Made by a program: the position numbers and the translations under genes. 41,949 nucleotides of DNA, taken from the NCBI GenBank assembly GCA_946494335.1, contig CAMMBV010000034.1, forward strand, positions 1 through 41,949, in the 5' to 3' direction. Under the pieces are notes generated by a model. It was given only the letters and a program-made list of their open reading frames with translations. It was not told the origin of the DNA and made no database searches. Source of the stretch: an uncultured Ruminococcus sp. Lineage in GTDB: Bacteria > Bacillota > Clostridia > Lachnospirales > Lachnospiraceae. This document shows, one piece after another, positions 25,534 through 35,303 of the stretch (the stretch's first letter is position 1; the number at the start of each line of letters is the position of its first letter).

Positions 25534-25543
25534 AGTTGATTTC

Positions 25544-25572
25544 ATTATACTCATTCAATAAAAACATGTCAA
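25544..25572 (-). promoter_or_regulatory. rbs operon promoter
   Basis: Minus strand perfect -35 TTGACA (25567-25572), 17-base spacer, perfect -10 TATAAT (25544-25549). The start falls near 25537, just ahead of the operator. Confidence 0.9.
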
Positions 25573-25633
25573 TAACTCAATAATTTTTCAGCTTTATCAA
25601 CAATATTGTCATTTGTTTTTTGGCATATATCAC

Positions 25634-25679
25634 AAAAAGACAGGGCACCGCAGAAAATTACTCTCTGCGGAACCCTGTC
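25634..25679 (-). terminator. Terminator after gdhA
   Basis: Minus-strand hairpin with arms GACAGGG..CCGCAGA and TCTGCGG..CCCTGTC (25639-25679), followed by TTTTT (25634-25638). It isolates gdhA from the rbs promoter 60 bases further on. Confidence 0.88.
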
Positions 25680-25704
25680 TGTCACGCTTTTTGTTGTATT
25701 AATC

Positions 25705-27252
<1,548 letters not shown>

Positions 27253-27262
27253 TCATATTTGG

Positions 27263-27829
27263 CTATTTTTTCTTTTTCACACTGTAACCAAAGGTACCAA
27301 GCATTTTACCCAGCCCGAAATAACTTCCGTGAGAATACACTATGGGCTTTGCCCTGGACAATTCAAACTTATTGTTCTTATTAATATATGCTTCATCAGC
27401 GTGGACCGCGACAACCTCCGCCAGAAACATATGATGAGAACCCAGCTCCTGTACGGATTTCACTTTGCACTCCAGGCAGACGGGAGATTCCCGGATAAGG
27501 GGAGCTTTTACGAATGAAGCTTTTTCCCTGTGAAGCTTCATATCCGCAAACTTGTCCCGATCCCTGCCTGATCGCACACCGCAGTAATCGGCCGCATAAG
27601 CCAGAGATTCCGTGGTGAGATTTATGACAAATTCCCCTGTAGCTTTCAGCATATGATAGGAATAGCGCTCCGGCTTTACTGAAATGGATACCATGGGCGG
27701 ATTTGTGCAGACCGTCCCCGTCCATGCAACTGTAATGATATTATCCTTCCCCTTTCCATCCGTCACACTGACCATAACCGCCGGCAAAGGATACAGCATA
27801 TTTCCCGGCTTCCACTGCTGCTTAGCCAT
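27263..27829 (-). CDS. Flavin reductase-like domain protein
   Basis: 188-aa protein of the flavin reductase-like, FMN-binding split-barrel family. The N-terminal part LPAVMVSVTDGKGKDNIITVAWTGTVCTNPPMVSISVKPERYSYHML is diagnostic, with the FMN phosphate-binding region in SISVKPERYSY. It may reduce a flavin with NAD(P)H or bind FMN for another reaction; the partner is unknown. It lies three bases after the pyrophosphatase gene and is probably in one operon with it. The C-terminal lysine tail (KKKK) is basic. Confidence 0.87.
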   Translation of the reverse strand: MAKQQWKPGNMLYPLPAVMVSVTDGKGKDNIITVAWTGTVCTNPPMVSISVKPERYSYHMLKATGEFVINLTTESLAYAADYCGVRSGRDRDKFADMKLHREKASFVKAPLIRESPVCLECKVKSVQELGSHHMFLAEVVAVHADEAYINKNNKFELSRAKPIVYSHGSYFGLGKMLGTFGYSVKKKK

Positions 27830-27832
27830 ATC

Positions 27833-29485
27833 TTACACCTCCTCCAGCGCCCGCATAAACGCCGGTATCAGCTGTTTTTTCCTGGAAACTACACCTGGCA
27901 GAAATCCTGAATTTTCCATGATTTCCAGATCTTCAAATGCCTGGGAAACCATATGTCTGGCACCTTCCCCGAAAAACAGAAGCTCCGTGGATTCCGACAC
28001 AATATTAGTCAGCATAAAGAAAACCATCTGGATGCCGTTTTTACCGCATTCACTGGCAATATACGGCTGCAGTCTTTCCTTAATATGCTGCAGTTCTTCC
28101 CCTGACATGGAATTGATCTGACCCACCCCGAAGGTTACATCATCAATAATAAATTTCTTAAAGTCCTGATAAAAGATCTCTTCCGGTGATTTGCTCTGCA
28201 GATCACTTCCTGCCCGGAACATCTCCGCCGCAAAATCTTCTACCTGTATTCCGGCAAGCTTCGCCAGCTCCTGACCCGCCATTTTATCCACAATCGTACA
28301 GGTAGGAGAGCGAAACATCAGCGTGTCCGAGATAATTGCGGCACACAAAAGCCCTGCAATCGAAGGAGATATATCCAGATTTTTTTCCTGGTACATCTGA
28401 TAGATAATCGTTGCAGTACAGCCTACCGGCTGATTCCGAAAGACTACCGGCTGCATAGTCTGAAGAGAACCGATGCGGTGATGATCTATGATTTCCAGAA
28501 TATCCGCTTCCTTAATGTTATTCACCGCCTGGGATTTTTCATTGTGATCCACCAAAATAACCTTCTTTTTACTGATATTCAGCAGGTTACGTCTGGATAC
28601 TGTCCCCTGATACTTTCCCTGTTTATCCAGAACAGGAAAGTCTCTGTGACGGTTCTTTCCCATGATATCCCTGATATCATCTGTAAAATCATCCATACGG
28701 AACGTAATCAGATTTTTCGTTTTCATAAGGTGACGGACAGGAATACTTTGATTGATCAGTTTTGCAATCGTCAGCGTATCGTACGGCGTTGCTATAACAG
28801 TACAATCATTCTCCCGGGCAAATTTCTGAATTACGGAAGATACCTTAGCCCCCAGACCCACAATAATACAGGCAGCTTTTTGTTCTACGGCACAAAGATG
28901 ATCCTCCATCCGGTTTCCCAAAATTACCAGATCACCTTCATCGATAAATTCCTCCATCTTATCCGGATTAGCAGCCCCGATAATCACTTTGCCTTTATCG
29001 ATATAATTGTCCGCATCGCCCACCAGTATCTCTCCGTTTAAGGTACTGGCTATGTTTCTGTACTGAGTCTTTGCCGCCGCAACAACCCGGTTATCATAAG
29101 CATCCATATAGGATCTGGCGATATCTCCAATAGTAATAAGCCCTTCCAGATTGTTTTCTTCGTCTGTAATGGGAAGCGTCACCGCTCCGTTTTCCGTCAT
29201 CTGATTGAATGCCTCTTTTACGGAAATATCGCTTCTGGCACCCTGCGTCTTATGAATATCCATATCTTTTACCTGCGTACCGATATCTTCCAGATATGCC
29301 GGCGCCGGAATCTGAAACCGCTTCAGAACATATTCTGTCTCTTCATTAATCTGACCTGCACGCATGGGAAGGTACGTATCTTCTTCCGTGCGGTTTTTTA
29401 TATCAGCATATGCAATTGCCGAACAAATAGAATCCGTATCAGGATTTTTATGACCTATTACGTAAATTGTCTGTTTATTATCCAA
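27833..29485 (-). CDS. CBS-domain manganese-dependent inorganic pyrophosphatase
   Basis: 550-aa family II pyrophosphatase of the long, nucleotide-regulated type. The catalytic DHH domain is split: the N-terminal motif GHKNPDTDS (H12, D16, D18), then a CBS domain (about 80-130), a DRTGG-like domain (about 145-245), a second CBS domain (about 250-305), then DHN (313-315), DHH (334-336) and the C-terminal DHHA2 part with SDTLMFRSPT. In relatives the CBS pair binds AMP/ADP to tune activity. The start appears to be TTG at 29485, as a stop lies four codons upstream in frame and GGGAG is 12 bases away. Confidence 0.93.
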   Translation of the reverse strand: MDNKQTIYVIGHKNPDTDSICSAIAYADIKNRTEEDTYLPMRAGQINEETEYVLKRFQIPAPAYLEDIGTQVKDMDIHKTQGARSDISVKEAFNQMTENGAVTLPITDEENNLEGLITIGDIARSYMDAYDNRVVAAAKTQYRNIASTLNGEILVGDADNYIDKGKVIIGAANPDKMEEFIDEGDLVILGNRMEDHLCAVEQKAACIIVGLGAKVSSVIQKFARENDCTVIATPYDTLTIAKLINQSIPVRHLMKTKNLITFRMDDFTDDIRDIMGKNRHRDFPVLDKQGKYQGTVSRRNLLNISKKKVILVDHNEKSQAVNNIKEADILEIIDHHRIGSLQTMQPVVFRNQPVGCTATIIYQMYQEKNLDISPSIAGLLCAAIISDTLMFRSPTCTIVDKMAGQELAKLAGIQVEDFAAEMFRAGSDLQSKSPEEIFYQDFKKFIIDDVTFGVGQINSMSGEELQHIKERLQPYIASECGKNGIQMVFFMLTNIVSESTELLFFGEGARHMVSQAFEDLEIMENSGFLPGVVSRKKQLIPAFMRALEEV

Positions 29486-29514
29486 CGCACTTTTTCACTC
29501 CCTTCTTTATTTCT

Positions 29515-29544
29515 ATAGTACCATATCCGCCAGAAATTGGTCAA
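29515..29544 (-). promoter_or_regulatory. Promoter of the pyrophosphatase gene
   Basis: Minus strand -35 TTGACC (29539-29544), 18-base spacer, extended -10 TGGTACTAT (hexamer TACTAT at 29515-29520). The -35 shares bases with the -35 of the divergent S1-protein promoter. Confidence 0.7.
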
Positions 29545-29566
29545 TGTAATCATTTTATGATATAAT
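29537..29566 (+). promoter_or_regulatory. Promoter of the S1-domain gene
   Basis: -35 TTGGTC (29537-29542), 18-base spacer, perfect -10 TATAAT (29561-29566). It overlaps the divergent pyrophosphatase -35 by four bases. Confidence 0.7.
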
Positions 29567-29616
29567 ATCTGAAAACAATTGTTGCAATCACAGATAACAA
29601 GGAGGACAATCAGATT

Positions 29617-30534
29617 ATGGACAACGAATCAAACAAAGTGCCTGCGATGGCAGATTTTGAAAAGGAATTGAATGATTCTTTCAAAAAAATCTCAGAGGGA
29701 GATATGATAACAGGCACCGTTATCTCTGTCACAGAAAAAGAAATCACGCTGGACCTTCAATATTATGCCGAAGGTATCATCCCCGTGGAAAATTACAGCC
29801 GCGAACCGGGATTTATCGCCAAAGATATGGTGCATCCCGGCGATGAGGTGACCGCCACTGTGGTCAAAACAGACGACGGCCAGGGCAACATCCTGCTTTC
29901 CCGGGTAGATGCCAATGACGTACTCGCCTGGGAGAAATTAAAACAGCTGCAGGAGGACAAAACGGTAATCGATGTGACAGTGAAAGGCATTGTCAATGGA
30001 GGCGTTATCGCTTATGTGGAAGGAATTCGTGGTTTTATTCCCGCATCTAAACTCTCTTTAGAATACGTGGAAGACACGAATCCCTACCTGAATAAATCTC
30101 TCCAGGTTCAGGTTCTGGATCTGGATAAAGAAAAAGACCGGCTGATCTTATCCGCTCGGGAAATTCTCAGAGAAAAAGCCCAGGAAGAACGCCGGAAAAA
30201 GGTTTCCAATGTGGAAGTCGGTTTCGTAACGGAAGGAACCGTGGAAACCATTAAACCTTACGGTGCATTCATCAATCTGGGCAACGGCCTTTCCGGTCTC
30301 GTTCATGTATCTCAGATCAGTGAAAAGCGGATCAAGACGCCTGACGCCGTTTTGAAAGTGGGCGACAAGGTAAAAGTTAAAGTCATCGCCATCAAAGACG
30401 GAAAACTCAGCCTCAGCATGAAAGCTCTCGCAGATGTTGCCGCCAAAGAAGTTTCAGAAGAAACCTTCGAGCTTCCCAAAGCAGGTGATGCCACCACCAG
30501 TCTGGGATCCTTATTTACCAATATTAAACTGTAA
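29617..30534 (+). CDS. S1 RNA-binding domain protein (30S S1-like)
   Basis: 305-aa protein with three S1/OB-fold repeats: about 29-98 (GDMITGTVISVTEKEITLDLQYYAEGIIPV), about 114-184 (IDVTVKGIVNGGVIAYVEGIRGFIPASKLS) and about 200-269 (GFVTEGTVETIKPYGAFINLGNGLSGLVHVSQIS). The last is the most canonical, with a complete KPYGAF...GLVHVSQIS core. It is much shorter than proteobacterial S1 (six domains) and is the usual Firmicute S1-like form, binding mRNA or ribosomes. The start follows AAGGAGG. It is a single gene between its own promoter and a strong terminator. Confidence 0.9.
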   Translation: MDNESNKVPAMADFEKELNDSFKKISEGDMITGTVISVTEKEITLDLQYYAEGIIPVENYSREPGFIAKDMVHPGDEVTATVVKTDDGQGNILLSRVDANDVLAWEKLKQLQEDKTVIDVTVKGIVNGGVIAYVEGIRGFIPASKLSLEYVEDTNPYLNKSLQVQVLDLDKEKDRLILSAREILREKAQEERRKKVSNVEVGFVTEGTVETIKPYGAFINLGNGLSGLVHVSQISEKRIKTPDAVLKVGDKVKVKVIAIKDGKLSLSMKALADVAAKEVSEETFELPKAGDATTSLGSLFTNIKL

Positions 30535-30556
30535 CCGTCAGGACACATTCAGAAGC

Positions 30557-30593
30557 TCCGGAGACATCTTAAAACAGATGTCTCCGGATTTTT
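30557..30593 (+). terminator. Terminator after the S1-domain gene
   Basis: Perfect 13-pair stem TCCGGAGACATCT / AGATGTCTCCGGA (30557-30588) followed by TTTTT. Confidence 0.93.
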
Positions 30594-30615
30594 ATATTTT
30601 TTAATTTTTTAGTTA

Positions 30616-30644
30616 TTGACTTTTAAAAACTCCCGATGTAGTAT
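30616..30644 (+). promoter_or_regulatory. Promoter of the TrhA-family gene with two palindromes
   Basis: -35 TTGACT (30616-30621), 17-base spacer, -10 TAGTAT (30639-30644). A perfect 12-base palindrome TAGTATATACTA (30639-30650) covers the -10, and a second dyad GTAGTTTT-A-AAAACTAC (30660-30676) lies in the early leader. This looks like a repressed promoter; the regulator is not adjacent. Confidence 0.7.
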
Positions 30645-30699
30645 ATACTATATTAACAAGTAGTTTTAAAAACTACATCTTGTCGAAGGAGTGATTATT

Positions 30700-31368
30700 A
30701 TGAAAAAAAGTTGGAAACCAAAAGATCCCGGAAGCGCCGTCACTCATTTTATCGCAATGATTCTGGCGATGCTGGGCGCCGCGCCGTTACTGATAAAGGC
30801 CGCAAGAGTACCGGATGTGCTTCATGTGATTGCACTGGCCATTTTCATTTTAAGCATGATATTATTATATGCTGCCAGTACGATTTATCACTCGCTGGAT
30901 ATCAACGAAAATGTAAATAAACGGCTGCGAAAGCTGGATCATATAATGATCTTTATTCTGATTGCAGGAAGCTATACACCGGTGTGCCTTATCGTTCTTC
31001 AGGGAAAAACCGGCACTATACTCTGTGCTCTGGTATGGGCTGTTGCTTTGATTGGTATTTTAATCAAAGCACTCTGGATCACCTGTCCAAAATGGTTTTC
31101 TTCCGTAATTTATATCGGTATGGGATGGCTGTGCGTACTGGCATTTTCCCAGATCTTCCATGCACTTTCAAAACCGGCGTTTGGATGGCTTCTGGCCGGA
31201 GGAATCATTTATACCATAGGCGGAATTATTTATGCATTGAAACTTCCGATATTCGATTCCAGGCATAAAAACTTCGGCACTCATGAAATCTTTCATTTAT
31301 TTGTTATGGGCGGAAGCATCTGCCACTTTATCGTGATGTATTTCTTTGTTGCTCCCATGCCCGTTTAA
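30700..31368 (+). CDS. trhA: TrhA/hemolysin III (PAQR) family membrane protein
   Basis: 222-aa integral membrane protein with seven predicted helices. The family motifs are present: AASTIYHSL near 60 (histidine ligand), the KLDHIMIFILIAGSYTP block (about 81-97) and the C-terminal GTHEIFHLFVMGGSICHF segment with two histidines, which with the first form the metal site of the PAQR family. In Bacillus TrhA the protein affects membrane energetics and fluidity; the haemolysin name is historical. Start at ATG 30700 is set by AAGGAG eight bases upstream. It is a single gene. Confidence 0.92.
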   Translation: MKKSWKPKDPGSAVTHFIAMILAMLGAAPLLIKAARVPDVLHVIALAIFILSMILLYAASTIYHSLDINENVNKRLRKLDHIMIFILIAGSYTPVCLIVLQGKTGTILCALVWAVALIGILIKALWITCPKWFSSVIYIGMGWLCVLAFSQIFHALSKPAFGWLLAGGIIYTIGGIIYALKLPIFDSRHKNFGTHEIFHLFVMGGSICHFIVMYFFVAPMPV

Positions 31369-31374
31369 AGTAAA

Positions 31375-31401
31375 ACAGGATTCCTTTTTTGGGAATCCTG
31401 T
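31375..31401. terminator. Bidirectional terminator between trhA and the AraC gene
   Basis: Perfect ten-pair stem ACAGGATTCC / GGAATCCTGT (31375-31401) with a TTTTTTG loop, in the convergent gap; CTTTATA follows on the plus strand and TTTTA on the minus strand. Confidence 0.85.
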
Positions 31402-31413
31402 CTTTATAAAACT

Positions 31414-32313
31414 TCATTTTTGCAGTTCTGATACAGATTTGTTAAAACCTACTCTTGTCCTTCTATATTCACTTGGAGAAATTCCTATGATATTTGTAAA
31501 CTGCGAAGTAAAGCGGCTGGAATAATTATACCCCACAGATGCAGCTATCTGAGAAATACTGTAGTTTGTATTGGTAAGCATGGTTTGTGCAACGCCGATT
31601 CTTCTTCGTGTCCGGTAGGCAATGGGTGATATTCCAATTTCCTTTAAGAAAATTCTGGACGCATAATAATGATTGACATTAAACTTTTCAGCCAGTTCTT
31701 CCAGGGTAAAATTCTCATTGTAATTGCGATCAATATACCTTCTCATATCATCTACCAGATTTGATGAAGCGTCCTGCAGTGAAGTACCTTTTTCACCGTT
31801 TATCTGAATGATATCGATGATCTGAAGAAGCGTTCCAACAAACATTTTAGCCAACGCTTGTGTCCCTTTCATTTTTCTCCCGATAAGCTCCTCCATCATT
31901 TCAAAGCCCTTCAGCAGATAATCATAACAATTCCCGCTTTTTATCCGATAGCTTCCTGATTCGCTCAAAAGCTTGCCAGGCGGTCTGCCCTTCATCTGAA
32001 GATTCTTGATTGCGCACAGATGAAATTTCACTGCCTCACCAGGCATATTTTTATCATAGTGCAGCACGTCTTTATTATAGACAAGGATATCCCCCGCTTC
32101 AATTTCATACTCTTTATTACCAATCACACTGATCCCTCTTCCTTCAAATACCAGTGCAATTTCTACTATGTTGTTATGACAGTGCATTGCTCTTACATCT
32201 TCTTCTGATACAATCTCTGTCCTGCTGATATAGGACACCTCAAAACCGCCATTTTCCGTTTCAATGATCCAACCGGTATTATCTTTTTCAGAAATAGTAT
32301 ATACATCCCGCAT
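31414..32313 (-). CDS. AraC-family regulator of the catabolic cluster
   Basis: 299-aa regulator with an N-terminal cupin domain (about 40-100; MHCHNNIVEIALVFEGRGISVI then EAGDILVYNKDVLHYD) and a C-terminal AraC domain (about 185-290) with two helix-turn-helix motifs, LEELAEKFNVNHYYASRIFLKEIGISPIAYR and ISQIAASVGYNYSSRFTSQFTNIIGISPSEYRR. The start is behind AAGGAGG. It is the last gene of the leftward cluster but has a separate -10-like TATAAT (32343-32348) upstream, so it may be both co-transcribed and independently expressed. It probably controls the cluster. Confidence 0.93.
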   Translation of the reverse strand: MRDVYTISEKDNTGWIIETENGGFEVSYISRTEIVSEEDVRAMHCHNNIVEIALVFEGRGISVIGNKEYEIEAGDILVYNKDVLHYDKNMPGEAVKFHLCAIKNLQMKGRPPGKLLSESGSYRIKSGNCYDYLLKGFEMMEELIGRKMKGTQALAKMFVGTLLQIIDIIQINGEKGTSLQDASSNLVDDMRRYIDRNYNENFTLEELAEKFNVNHYYASRIFLKEIGISPIAYRTRRRIGVAQTMLTNTNYSISQIAASVGYNYSSRFTSQFTNIIGISPSEYRRTRVGFNKSVSELQK

Positions 32314-32382
32314 TCTTGCCCTCCTTATGACTGACAGTATATATTATATCATAACAAAAGATAAAATTTCAGCTCCTGTCTT

Positions 32383-32673
32383 TCACTGCCCGGCTGTAAA
32401 ATATTGGGATACGATTTCTTTCTCCTCAAACATCTCGGTGAACTGAGGCACTATTTTTGTAAAGTGTTCGGTTCCTATATGATAGTCAATTGCCTCCTGG
32501 TTTTCCCAGAATTCAATAAATAAATTCAGCTTGTCGTCCTCCTTGGATTGTACAGAATAATAGGCAATACAGCCTTTTTCTTTTCTTGATAAATCCGTTA
32601 ATTCTTTTGCCAGCTCATGATACAGCGGCAGCTTTTCTCTTTTTATCACCTGTCTTGCTATTGTTACAATCAT
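32383..32673 (-). CDS. Antibiotic biosynthesis monooxygenase (ABM)-fold small protein
   Basis: 96-aa dimeric alpha/beta-barrel protein of the ABM/YgiN/LsrG group. Seen: the N-terminal MIVTIARQVIKREKLPLYHE, the middle segment SRKEKGCIAYYSVQSKEDDKLNLFIEFWENQEAIDYHIGTEHF, whose final histidines are typical, and the closing helix. Members act as quinol monooxygenases, isomerases (LsrG) or accessory proteins; a specific reaction cannot be assigned. It lies 24 bases downstream of the binding-protein gene, inside the operon, which hints at a role in the same pathway. Confidence 0.85.
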   Translation of the reverse strand: MIVTIARQVIKREKLPLYHELAKELTDLSRKEKGCIAYYSVQSKEDDKLNLFIEFWENQEAIDYHIGTEHFTKIVPQFTEMFEEKEIVSQYFTAGQ

Positions 32674-32697
32674 TTTTCGTTCTCTCCCTTTTCTTCA

Positions 32698-34299
32698 TCA
32701 GCTGAAATACCACTCATTAATATTATACACAAAAGTATTCCATTTCACATTTTCCAGATTTTTAGAACAGATTACATAACTGTCGCCTGACTGATAGGGG
32801 AAATAAGAAAGCCATTCCTCCGGAAATCTCAGCTGGTATTCTTCCCATAATTCCAGCCTTTTTTCATCATCGGCAGTCTGGGTAACCTCTGTCAGTATGT
32901 CCATCATTTCTTCTGTAATCGGACTGTCATCATGATGGCATTTATTACCGATATTATTGATTATAGTTGCCGCAACACCGCCAGGGGCAGGAGAACCGCC
33001 GTTTCTTCTTACAAACAAATCATATTCTTCCGTCTCATTTACCAACGTATCGCCCATAACCGTTCCATCCAGCAGTTTAATATTCAGCGTAACACCAACC
33101 TGCTCCAGCATATTTGCTATCTGCTCTGCCGCTCCTTTTCTCAACGGATCGTTGCTGTCTGCCAGAATCGTCAGCTCCAGATTTTCCGCGCCCGCTTCTT
33201 TCAAAAGTGCTTTTGCCTGTTCCGGGTCATAGTTCAGCGGAAAATCCTCCTCTTCCCAATAATGCACGCTTTCAGCAACCTCCGGTACGACACAGTAGGG
33301 AACATATCCTGCACCGTCAAAGGTTCCCTGTATTAACGCTTCTCTGTCGATGGCCATACAAACAGCCTGTCTCACTCTGATATCGGACACTTTTTCACTG
33401 TGCATATTGAATCCCAGGAAGGCCTGCAGCTGCTGCAACTGTTCATAAACGCGGAATTCACTTTCCGAGTCATTATTGACCTCCTGCGCATCTACATAAT
33501 CTGCCTCAAATAATGCATCGATACCTCCTGTTTGCAATTCCATCAATGCAACCGACATTTCGGAAATCACCCGGAACGTTACATTGTCGATAATCGCTTC
33601 TTCACCCCAGTAATCTTCATTCTTTGTAAGTACCACGCTGTCGTTTGTTGTCCAGGATTCTATTTTATAGGGTCCCGTACCGATGCAGTCTCCCATATAC
33701 AGATTGGAATTATCCTTGTTCTCTTCGGTATAGCTTTTGCAGTAAATTCCCACAAACTGAAGATCATCCTCCCATGTTATGTTATATTCATTCATGGGAA
33801 CATACACGGTCAAATCATCCACTTTTTTAGTCCCTGCAAAATCAATCCACGGATAAACGGCTGCCTGACTGCTCTGCGCCGCAAGAGTAGCGTAAGAATA
33901 AACGACATCATCCGCTGTCATTTTTTCCCCATTATGAAAGTATACATCGTCCCGCAGATAGAAGGTCACTCCCATTCCGTCTTCATCCGCTTCCCAGCTC
34001 TTCGCCAGCAACGGGTCTATCACCTTCTTATCTGCATAATTCTCCTGCGTCAATGATTCCACCACCATATGCTCTACCGGATCCTGTGTGTTCTGATTGG
34101 CGTATTCTCCGGTAAAACAAGAATCCGGATCCCGCATAAGCCGGATGACGACACTCTCTTTGCTGGTCCCCCCTTCCTCCACCGTTTCACTGTTATTATT
34201 TTCCGCTTCGCCTTCCTTTTCTGAAAAACCGGCACAGCCATTTAAAAGCATGACAATAACTAACAAAACAGATGCCGCAGACATAAACCTTTTCTTCAT
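32698..34299 (-). CDS. Family 5 ABC substrate-binding lipoprotein (Opp/Dpp type)
   Basis: 533-aa extracytoplasmic binding protein of the oligopeptide/nickel/oligosaccharide class. It has a lipoprotein signal peptide with lipobox LLNGC (C22), an acidic linker (about 26-46), and a family 5 fold with LAKSWEADEDGMGVTFYLRDDVYFHNGEKMTADDVVYSY and the motif DCIGTGPYKIESW. This family binds peptides but also oligosaccharides, glycosides and opines. It is followed upstream by two ATPases and two permeases, which complete a dedicated importer. Confidence 0.93.
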   Translation of the reverse strand: MKKRFMSAASVLLVIVMLLNGCAGFSEKEGEAENNNSETVEEGGTSKESVVIRLMRDPDSCFTGEYANQNTQDPVEHMVVESLTQENYADKKVIDPLLAKSWEADEDGMGVTFYLRDDVYFHNGEKMTADDVVYSYATLAAQSSQAAVYPWIDFAGTKKVDDLTVYVPMNEYNITWEDDLQFVGIYCKSYTEENKDNSNLYMGDCIGTGPYKIESWTTNDSVVLTKNEDYWGEEAIIDNVTFRVISEMSVALMELQTGGIDALFEADYVDAQEVNNDSESEFRVYEQLQQLQAFLGFNMHSEKVSDIRVRQAVCMAIDREALIQGTFDGAGYVPYCVVPEVAESVHYWEEEDFPLNYDPEQAKALLKEAGAENLELTILADSNDPLRKGAAEQIANMLEQVGVTLNIKLLDGTVMGDTLVNETEEYDLFVRRNGGSPAPGGVAATIINNIGNKCHHDDSPITEEMMDILTEVTQTADDEKRLELWEEYQLRFPEEWLSYFPYQSGDSYVICSKNLENVKWNTFVYNINEWYFS

Positions 34300-34312
34300 A
34301 CGCTACCTCCTT

Positions 34313-35299
34313 TTACTTTACTCTCTCTTCCATTTGGCCTTCCATATTATTGATCTCTTCACAATAGTGGCATTTCACATAATGATCCCGCCGCATTTGT
34401 CTCAGCCTTGGAGTCTCCTTTTTGCAGCGCTCCTTTACATATTTGCATCTCGCCGCAAACCGGCAACCTTCTTTTGGATTTACGGGAGACGTCAGTTCTC
34501 CTTTCAACGGCTCTTCCTTTCTTGTGACATGAAGTCTCGCCTCCAGCACCGCTCCCAACAGGGCTTTGGTATAAGGGTGAAATCTCTGTGCAAACAATTC
34601 ATTTTGGGGCGCAAGCTCCACCACTTCTCCCAAATACATAACCATAATTCTGTCTGAAATATATTTGACCACGGAAAGATCATGGGTAATAAACACATAC
34701 GTAAGTCCCATTTTTTCCCTTAAATCAATCAGAAGATTCAATACCTGTGCCTGGATGGAAACATCAAGAGCCGAAACCGGTTCGTCACAGACGATAAATT
34801 TGGGATTCAAGGCTAGCGCTCTGGCTATGCCTACTCTCTGCCTCCTTCCGCCATCCAGCTCATGGGGATAGGAATTGATAAGCCTGGGCGCCAGGCCCAC
34901 CAGCTCCATCAGCTCTAATACCCGGTCACTGATTTCTGTTTTAGACAATTCTTTGGCAATGACAAGCGGTTCTGCAATTGTCTGGGAAATCGTCATCCTG
35001 GGATTCAGCGAGGAAAATGGATCCTGAAAAATCATCTGCATCTGTTTCCGTAATTCCGTCAATCCTTTCCGGTCCACTTTTGTAATATCTTTTCCTTCAA
35101 ATAGGATTTTTCCGCTGGTACTTTCCAGCAAATGCAGCAAAACTCTACCCAGAGTGGATTTTCCGCATCCTGATTCACCCACAACGCCAAGTGTCTGCCC
35201 CTTTTCCAGCGAAAAAGATATTCCGTCCACTGCATGCAGCTGTCCCCGGGCTGTGGGAAAATATTTTTTCAGATTCTGTGTTTCGAGTAAGGGCGCCAT
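34313..35299 (-). CDS. Opp/Dpp-type ABC transporter ATPase (second ATPase, OppF-like)
   Basis: 328-aa ATPase with Walker A GESGCGKST, the Q-loop FQDPFSSLNPRMTI, Walker B FIVCDEPVSALDV and H-loop ITHDLSVV. The signature is ELDGGRRQRVGIARAL, with Asp in place of the usual Ser. The C-terminal cysteine motif CRFAARCKYVKERCKKE marks the Opp/Dpp ATPase subclass. Start ATG 35299 is set by AGGAGG nine bases upstream; a distal in-frame start lies inside the previous gene. It is paired with the ATPase upstream. Confidence 0.93.
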   Translation of the reverse strand: MAPLLETQNLKKYFPTARGQLHAVDGISFSLEKGQTLGVVGESGCGKSTLGRVLLHLLESTSGKILFEGKDITKVDRKGLTELRKQMQMIFQDPFSSLNPRMTISQTIAEPLVIAKELSKTEISDRVLELMELVGLAPRLINSYPHELDGGRRQRVGIARALALNPKFIVCDEPVSALDVSIQAQVLNLLIDLREKMGLTYVFITHDLSVVKYISDRIMVMYLGEVVELAPQNELFAQRFHPYTKALLGAVLEARLHVTRKEEPLKGELTSPVNPKEGCRFAARCKYVKERCKKETPRLRQMRRDHYVKCHYCEEINNMEGQMEERVK

Positions 35300-35303
35300 T
35301 CTT

